Positions 57,011 to 64,000 of a stretch of DNA of 64,000 bases are shown in pieces; the stretch's first letter is position 1; the number at the start of each line of letters is the position of its first letter. The DNA is from Pseudisothecium myosuroides (taxonomy: Eukaryota; Streptophyta; Bryopsida; Hypnales; Lembophyllaceae). The translations under genes were made by a program, and so were the position numbers. The notes under the pieces were generated by a model, which ran no database searches, was not told the origin of the DNA, and was given only the letters and a program-made list of their open reading frames with translations. The stretch covers positions 22,283,452 through 22,347,451 of the forward strand of contig OX637294.1 in NCBI GenBank assembly GCA_951799445.1, read 5' to 3'.

Positions 57011-58075
57011 GCAGCAATTTCTTGAAAAATTTATCGCTCAGGGTTTTTCCCTATGAAGGCTTTTTTATGAAGGCTCTGTGACCCATGAGATGTTTGCAGA
57101 TTGTACAGTACAGGACTTTGGTATTTGGTTGTGTGATCGATTTGGGGTATTAAAGGTTTAGCTAGAAGGGCTGTAATCTTATTAGTTTGAGCTCCTTCAG
57201 TTTTGTGGTGGATCTGGTGTGGTGATGTATTTGTTAGAGTCCCATTGAACTCTCAATCATCACTCATGTATAATAAACTGACGACTTTCATGTCATCGTA
57301 TTCTCGCACTTGGGGTGTTGTGCATTGTGTTTATGATGATTTGATTCTAGAGTTTGCTTCCCCGTCTAAGCAGCTGCAGCAATTTCATGAAAAATTTATC
57401 GTTCAGGGTTTCCCTATGAAGGCTTTTTTATGAAGGCTCTGTGACCCACGAGATGTTTGCAGATTGTACAGTACATGACTTTGGTATTTGGTTGTGTGAT
57501 CGATTTGGGGTGTAAGGTTTAGCTAGAAGGGCTGTAGTCTTATTAGTTTGAGCTCCTTCAGTTTTGTGGTGGATCTGGTGTGGTGATGTAATTGTTGGAG
57601 TCCCATTGAACTCTCAATCGTCACTCATGTATAATAAACTGACTTTCATGTCATCGGAGTCTCACACTTGGGGTGTTGTGTGTTGTGCATTGTGTTTATG
57701 AGGATTTGATTCTAGTGTTTGCTTCCCCGTCTAAGCAGCTGCAGCAATTTCTTGAAAAGTTTATCGCTTAGGGTTTCACTTTGAAGACTTTCCTATGAAG
57801 ACTCTGTGATCCACGAGATGTTTGCAAATTGTACAGTACAGGATTTTGGTTATTTGGTTGTGTGATCCGTTCTGGGGTGTAACAGGTTTAGAATCTTAGT
57901 TTGAGCTCCTTCAGTTTTGTTGTGGATCTGGTGTGGTGATGTAATTGTTGAAGTCCCATCGAACTCTCATCACTCATGCATTGAATAAACTGACTTTCAT
58001 GTCATCGTATTCTTGCACTTGGGGTGTTGTGTGTTGTGCATTGTGTTCATGATGATTTGATTCCTAGTGTTTACA
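56997..58075 (+). repeat. Threefold tandem duplication of the 3' end of the Cys-rich protein gene
   Basis: Three units of about 360 bp begin with TGCTTCCCC(A/G)TCTAAGCAGC at about 56997, 57357 and 57720. Each includes the last two or three codons and stop, then TTTATCG(C/T)(T/C)(C/T)AGGGTTT, GATGTTTGCA(G/A)ATTGTACAGTAC, ATAATAAACTGA or a relative (poly(A)-signal-like), and CACTTGGGGTGTTGTG. The second and third units carry an extra CTGCAG after AGCAG. Only the first follows the coding sequence, so alternative polyadenylation sites may result. Confidence 0.85.
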
Positions 58076-58076
58076 A

Positions 58077-58260
58077 TGGATGATAGAAAATACTTCTAAT
58101 AGAACAAAAGTGCAACCATGTATCCTTAAAGTTTTATTGTGTAAAAGGATGGTCTCCTATAGTAGTTTGATTTCCAATGAGTGCTTTTGCAATTTTTTAA
58201 GCAAATGATTCACATGGTAACCAAAAGGATGATTTCCACGGTCGGCAATCCATCCTTTAC
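58077..58260. repeat. Dispersed repeat related to 24168-24388
   Basis: Shares TTTGATTTCCAATGAGTGCT, TTTTGCAATTTTTTAA-CAAATGATTCACATGGTAA and AAAAGGATGATTTCCAC in order with the intron 9 element of copy A and with 11285-11470. Confidence 0.6.
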
Positions 58261-58265
58261 TCCCT

Positions 58266-60033
58266 AAGACCTAGTTTATACTTGGGGCTAGATTGAAGGC
58301 TGGCTGGAACTTACCAAGTTTGACCCAATAGGATCACTCAATTTTTCCAAATCTAGCCCAAGGGCTTTATATTTGGGGCCGGATGGAACTACAATCTATC
58401 CTATGTTTTGTCTTAGGTGGCATTGTTTTGGTGCCAAACCATCCGGCCCCAATGAAGAAATGGTGGTGAGCTTTTCGGTGGCCCAAAGTTCCCTCTAGAC
58501 CCAAATTGGGCTCCTCCGTTGGATTGTACAAATCTCCATTGTCTACCAATGCAAGGTCTTTTGTTTTATTTTTTTGTTACATGTTTATTAATTGTGTTCT
58601 CAAGAAACTTCCTTCCATTTGCATTGCTGAAATTTTGAGTCTTTGCTGTCAATCCCAAGCTTGCTTAGTGCAGGTACAGTATAATGTCAAGGACGTTACA
58701 TCAAGGATACTCTATGCAAGCAAATTATTATTTTGTTATTCACAGGCCTTACTTAAGTTAACACTAACAAAAATGTAATTTAAGGGACGTTCCCACTTGG
58801 TCTTAGTAGGGAGGTTTTTGAGGAGGAAAGCTACAAGAAAAAGAGGGTCGTTCTCACCAATGTGCGTACGTAAACACCGAACTGAGCTGACATCTGAGGT
58901 GGCGGACCGGTAAGACCATTATTACAAGCATTTATTGTTGTAGTGTTGTTGGCCCACCACTACGAAAATAGCCATCAAATAGAAGTATTGAATCTTTTAT
59001 GGATGTAGATTTTGTAATTGTGATAGCGCTTTTAGTTACAGGGTGGGCCAAGGATGCCCTTAAACAAAGACCCTCCGTGGTTTGTAGACACTCAACGGTG
59101 AAAACCTCCTGCAACGTTGAAGGACCCCACCTATGTTTGTGAAGCTACTAACAAAGCTAGTGGAAACGCCTTTTGTGAAAACTTCATAATGCCCACTTCA
59201 CTTCATAGTTCATATAAAACTCTGTCAATGGGAATGCCCTTCTCCACAGCACGTACGTCATCACATGCTTATCGCCTTCATATTTGGCCATAGTGTGAAC
59301 TCACATTCATCTGGATTTCACTGTGCTCTTACAATTTAACTGCAGTTCCTATATAAAGCCAGGTAGGAACGTTCCTTTAGCAGTTAGCACTAACATGTCA
59401 CTTTGCAAGTTTACCAATATATTGTTTGATATTTGACTGGGTTTGGAGAACGGAGTTGATTTTTGACTTTCAGTACCACATTTTAACTAGTGTAATAATA
59501 AGGCCACTTTCTAATTGGGAAATCAAGCACATTAATTAAAAATAATATATAATCTATATTTTCTTGTTTTAGTCGTGTGATTATCTTCAAACCCACATAG
59601 TGATAGGTCTAAAATTATTTTATTGCAAGAAGAAAAATGAAAAGTTTCAAAAAAAATAAAAAATCACTTTTCCATTTTTCAAATAGGAAAAATAGGAATA
59701 GAAGGGGAAAATTCATAAAAAATAAAAAAACTCTTTTTTCTATTTTTGAAATAGAATAAATAGGAAGAAAAATAAAAAATAAAAAACAAATTTTATTATA
59801 AAAAAGATAGGAAAGAAAGGAAGTAAACAAAAAACATGCATGTTTTTATTTATATTTTTTATTGAGCATTGAGAAAATCCAAAAGCACATGAATTGGAAA
59901 TTGGGCCCTAGAATCCAACCCAAGGGTTTTACATTAATTGGGGCCGGATGAAAGAACTAGGGTCGGATCGAGGGCCTGATTGAAGGCAAATGGGGCCCTC
60001 CATCCGGCCCTAGACCAAGTATAAAGCTGGCCT
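58266..60033. mobile_element. Possible 1.77-kb TIR element
   Basis: The left end CTAGTTTATACTTGGGGCTAG and the complement of the right end (TTTATACTTGGTCTAGGGC) are similar. Further in, both carry GGGGCCGGATGG motifs (58377, 58440 and 59940-60020). The middle includes unrelated AT-rich and low-complexity DNA (59615-59830) and two CACTA-like ends (TTGTAGTG near 58947 and CACTACGAAAATAG near 58959). No ORF of note. The pairing of ends is tentative. Confidence 0.35.
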
Positions 60034-62196
60034 AAATGCCCGAGGCACCAAATTTTGGTGCCTAACCAAGTTTAAAGTTATATAGAACCTAACAAAGTTG
60101 CTATTTTTAATAGTTTATATTTTTAAATTTTTTTTGAAGTCTAGTTTTAGCATCAAAAATCCAATTTTGAAAATTATTGATTATGTTTTTTCTATTCAAG
60201 ATTTTGTGCAAGGGGATCCATTGCAATCTTGACTTTTTGTAGTGTTGAGGGCTCTTGGGATGAGCCTCAAATACACTAAATTTTGGAGGACAAATCACAT
60301 TAGAAATTCATTTGAAAAATTGTAGAGTAGATTTTGAGAAGCTATAAATTGATTAGGATTCTGCATGTTAGGCCCTTTCAATTACTTTTTTGGTGACCAA
60401 CTTTTTAGATTGACATGTGAAAAGAGGATTGAAAGACTTTAAATCACTTTTGTAGTTTTAACACCCTCATGATTAAACATTATAATCTTTCAATCCATAA
60501 GTTATATTGTTGTGTTTTTACTTCCTATGTAATCACTAACATGTCTAGTTTGAATTTGTACAATTAAAATTTTAAAAAAATTGATTCAACTTATCAAAAT
60601 GTTGGCTTTTTGTTCAATTTAGAACAAATTTTAAGAAACTCAGAAAAGGGCCTTTGGCATTTACAGATTAAGGATTAAAGACAAATTTAATGATATAACA
60701 TTTAATAAATATAGAAATGTGTTGTACAAGTTACAACAAATAACAAGTAAATAATAAGTCAAATCATAAACACAGGTATGTTCATCCAAAGGCTAGGTCA
60801 TAATTTTAAAATAATTAATAACAGTAAAATAAAATAAAATAAAATATATTATTTAGGTGAATGTAGATGTTATAGTGTTTTTTGTGAGATTGTAGTATAC
60901 TATAAAAAAAACCCAATAAACAGTTGCATGAAGTTGCTGCATGAACTCCGTGAAGTTATTTGTTTCAAATTTTAAAACCCTAGTTTTACAAAGTTGTTGT
61001 TCCGCCGCTCCTTTTTTGCTTGTTTTCTTTTCATTTGCCTCCTTTCTACTTGCCTTAATTTTTGCTTCCTACTTCCAAACTTTGTATACCATTGCTGCTA
61101 TTAGCAATAACAAACACGAAGAACGTGCCGCAAACAAATGCAAAGCTTTGAGGCCACAGATACAATAAGGCAGCAATGGTATAAAAAAGAATTCCAAGTG
61201 ATATTTTGCTTGCTTTTATTCATTGGTGCTTTGGCAATTCCTTTTGTTTGAGTTATAGCATGTTGATGTTTTGTGGGCATTCACTTGATACTATATAACT
61301 TTGATAGAAAAAATTCTTGTTAAGTCGGATGTTTGTATTACACCAAACAATGATGGCAATGTAATTTGACCTAGTGTTCCTCAACTAATGGCAAATGGAA
61401 AGAAGGTACTTAACAAATCATTGATTTATAAAATTTTGCACGTTGATGTAGTGTTTGTCTATTGGATTTTTAGTTCATTAGAGAGAATTCGGGCCCTCTA
61501 AAGGGCCACGAGTTCCCACGAGTTCTTTCACAAGTTTTGGTGAATTCCCAACTGCCGGAACTGCGCCACTGCAGTAGGGTGACATGACCAAACTTCGGCC
61601 ACATCATATTTAAAAATTAAAAAAAAAAAATTCTTAAAATGAGATTTGAAAAAATTATTTTTTTATTATTTTATTTTATTTTATTTTATTTTTAAATATA
61701 TTTTTCTGACAGTCCATACCATTGTTCACAGCATGGAAAAAAATTGGGGAACAGGCATTAGGAAAAAAATGGAGCTTGCAAAGGACCATCTAATGTTCGT
61801 TTCCAAGCCTCTGGTTACTATATTCTCAAATCCAGTCAACATCAGGGAGCAGGTTCACATGTAGGCACTTGTTACTTGAAGCTCTGATTCTCTGATGGGA
61901 TGCAAGACGGGTTCAGGACGGGTTTGAAGGCTATGATTTGGCAGGGCTCGTGGGCATGAGTGACGTGTCTAAACCTCTTCGCAGGTGGCAATTTCTGAAA
62001 GATAGCACCCCCGACGTCCAAGGTTCCTGACAACTTTAGATGATTGCCTGTATGGAATATCTTTCATGAGAACAGAACAAGAATCCCCCGGAATGTAAAA
62101 AACTCGCGGCCCTTTTACACCTCCCTTTCCCTTCTAATGCTTGAAACAGTCTCCTTGGCCCCAAATCCCTTCTAATGTGCTTTCTTCTTAAGGGCT
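60034..62196. other. Intergenic, nothing recognised
   Basis: AT-rich, with TTTTA repeats at 61655-61695. An open frame at 60941-61168 (+, 75 residues, one hydrophobic stretch) and one at 61646-61864 have no recognised domain. No gene is supported. Confidence 0.4.
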
Positions 62197-62523
62197 ATGA
62201 CTTATATTTTGTGGTTTGTTGATTATGTCCGAGCTATTCCTTTTGATGAATGTGATATTAGTATCTTGCCTAGATATTACAAGCATGTAGTTGGTTCTTG
62301 TTATGAATATGGTGGTTTTGGTAGTGAAGAAGTTGATTTGGTGAGATTAGATCATGTCATATGTGTAGTTTCTCTAACATTTGATGAAGGTACCGGACTC
62401 GATATCTTATCAAAAGAAGATAAGAAAATACTTGATAGTTTTATCAAAGAATGCACCAATAGTTTGAAGAAAAAAAATATAGGTGTTGGTTCATCAAAGA
62501 AGAGTGATGCCATTGCTAATTAA
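62197..62523 (+). CDS. Unrecognised 108-residue ORF
   Basis: An open frame of even amino-acid composition (WFVDYVRAIPFDECDISIL near the start, LDILSKEDKKILDSFIKE near the end) with an AG acceptor-like TTCTTAAG just before it. It looks more coding-like than its neighbours, with a charged Lys-rich C terminus, but I cannot assign a family. It could be one exon of a gene or transposon relic. Confidence 0.35.
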   Translation: MTYILWFVDYVRAIPFDECDISILPRYYKHVVGSCYEYGGFGSEEVDLVRLDHVICVVSLTFDEGTGLDILSKEDKKILDSFIKECTNSLKKKNIGVGSSKKSDAIAN

Positions 62524-62721
62524 AATGACAACAACAATATAGAAGAATGGAGGTAATAGGATGGCAACAAAGACTAGATCAAGGCGGCTTGCAATAAAAT
62601 TTCAATTTGTACAGTCATGATAATTTTGTTTACATAGATTTATAGTGGTTTGTAAACTTGTCTACAAACTTTGGTAGCAAATTCATACTAATCAAATGAT
62701 GTAGGTGGTTTGAAATCATTG

Positions 62722-62912
62722 TGGTGACATTGGTTGAATTAGGATCATTAGACGTCACTAGTGGATGGACATATTGGACAATTTAGGCGGACAGACGGAC
62801 AATATGACTACCTTAAAGTAGTCACATCGCACAAGTTAGAGTCATCGAATGTCTCGGATGGGTAGGCAAATTGGACGGTTTGGACGGACAATCCATCCAA
62901 TGTGACAACTGT
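62722..62912. repeat. Dispersed GGACGG-rich repeat, copy 2
   Basis: Same order of motifs as 29641-29851, including AAAGTAGTCACAT and the closing CAATGTGACAACT. Confidence 0.65.
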
Positions 62913-63493
62913 ATTTGAAATAATAGTTTTAACTACCAACTAAATGTATATTTTTTCCTTTAAATATGATATCTTATTTTAAAATTTGAGTTATTATATC
63001 ATGTCAACTTTAAAAAAAATTCAAAATATTTATTAATTAAAATTTATTTCACTTATTATAATTACGTAATTAGCTTGAAAATAGATTTATGATCCAAGCA
63101 TTCCTAGAGATAATAGTGGAGTTGCTTACTCGGGCACATGACTAAATGGTCCATGTCACTAGTACTACTAGATTTGTGATATATTTGTGATATATTTAGA
63201 GTAAACTTTGGAAGGGTTTCAATTAACAGTGCTTTGGATTTTAGTGTGAATATTTAGATTTGTAGAGGGTGGTCAAACTCCTTATTTTTCTACAATAAAC
63301 CAATTTTCATGTCATTGCAAGGCCTTAACAATTGCCAAAAAAATATATTTTTGGATATATATTGCCACCTTATTTTGGCATATCTACTACAGTATCTATA
63401 AATATGGGCATCATGCGAGTCTTGTGTCCGCAAAATTGGCCAAAGAGCCCGTTCCAGCCTTTGTGAGCTCATGAAAAGAATTTAGTAAAGTTG
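62913..63493. other. Intergenic, nothing recognised
   Basis: AT-rich; no gene seen. Confidence 0.4.
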
Positions 63494-63770
63494 GATATAG
63501 ACAGACAATTGTGGATGCATGATGTCCTTTGTGACATGGATAGAGATATTATAGAGGATGTTGTCGACATTGGGGGTCTTATTAGGTACGTAGGGTGAAT
63601 TTCACTAGTGGGATCTTGAATTAGCCAATGTCGTTTTGTGGCGCAGAAAGATATCCTTACTTTTACCTATTTTCAAGGATGGATTGCACAATTTCAGTCG
63701 CCTTAATTTGAATTATTGCAAGAAGGACCACAAGTGCAAGATTGAATTTGATACTTGTAAGAGGAGTTAA
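63494..63770 (+). pseudogene. Fragment of an NLR-type resistance gene
   Basis: The frame from 63494 reads DIDRQLWMHDVLCDMDRDII, the pattern of the MHD motif at the end of plant NB-ARC domains (MHDvLrdMGreI), and stops at 63598. From 63666 another frame reads PIFKDGLHNFSRLNLNYCKK, compatible with a leucine-rich repeat, and stops at 63770. The two frames differ and stops intervene, so it is a relic. The P-loop and other NB-ARC motifs are absent upstream. The short match leaves chance similarity possible. Confidence 0.4.
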
Positions 63771-64000
63771 GTATGGGCAATGTTCCAGGCCCCAAGATTT
63801 ACCTTTTTTGACGTTGTCTCTAGATTTTTGATTGGTCATAGGTTGGAGATTGTTGAATTCATGGATTTCATGGTAGGATAAAGAATTTATACAAGTTTTC
63901 TTTTGGCATTTCTAATTTATGAGATATTGTCTTTGATATTGGTACGGGACTTTTCAAGAGCAAGGCGAGACAGAGCAGGTGATACTAGTATCTCGACTTA

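Noticed and set aside
62740..62900. tRNA or SINE promoter in the GGACGG-rich repeat
   Set aside because: No A-box/B-box pair or cloverleaf could be drawn.

Overview
This is AT-rich nuclear DNA of a land plant. Genes are interrupted by GT-AG introns, and the window is crowded with terminal-inverted-repeat (TIR) transposons, foldback elements and tandem repeats. There are no operons, Shine-Dalgarno sites or tRNA/rRNA genes that I can see. The clearest gene is a secreted polyamine oxidase of the maize PAO type, which fits any land plant. The mix of elements and the unfamiliar small genes lean me toward a seed-free plant (moss, lycophyte or fern), at low confidence.

Layout. 1-5000: repeat-rich, LTR-like leader with a TATA box, a 93-bp tandem repeat, CCAGC-type minisatellites and a 71-bp tandem repeat. 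5000-14300: transposon graveyard with elements flanked by TTAA, two 221-bp CACTA-type foldback MITEs and a 1.08-kb palindrome. 15100-26900: first polyamine oxidase copy (copy A, 11 exons, + strand). It carries a PIF/Harbinger-like element with an intact Myb/SANT ORF in intron 8 and a small TTAA-flanked element in intron 9. 26900-39200: mostly repeats, plus a small two-exon gene for a membrane/coiled-coil protein on the - strand near 30.4-30.8 kb. 39200-49100: second copy (copy B) in direct orientation, about 23.9 kb downstream. 50658-51290: kelch-like ORF (-). 53-56.3 kb: more TIR and foldback elements. 56726-57010: a 94-residue Cys-rich membrane protein gene whose 3' region is repeated three times in tandem. 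58-62 kb: repeats. 62197-62523: unrecognised ORF. 63.5-63.8 kb: broken NLR-type resistance gene fragment.

The main result is in copy B. Two 885-bp CACTA-like elements, identical by eye except for one base, lie in inverted orientation around a 540-bp segment that holds exon 6. That segment is reversed, so exon 6 reads on the - strand. The 3-bp target-site duplications show how this happened. The elements are now flanked AAT...CTT and ATT...AAG; flipping the middle segment back makes them AAT...AAT and AAG...AAG. Copy A has both sites empty. This is a base-exact footprint of inversion by recombination between inverted transposons. The inverted exon is still open, and its length (144 bp, phase 0-0) means that skipping it would keep the frame.

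Copy A is damaged differently: a 2-bp deletion at the start of exon 5, and two splice acceptors changed from CAG|G to CAA|G (exons 9 and 10). As read, neither copy encodes a full normal enzyme. All identifications come from reading the sequence and from memory of the families; no database was searched.
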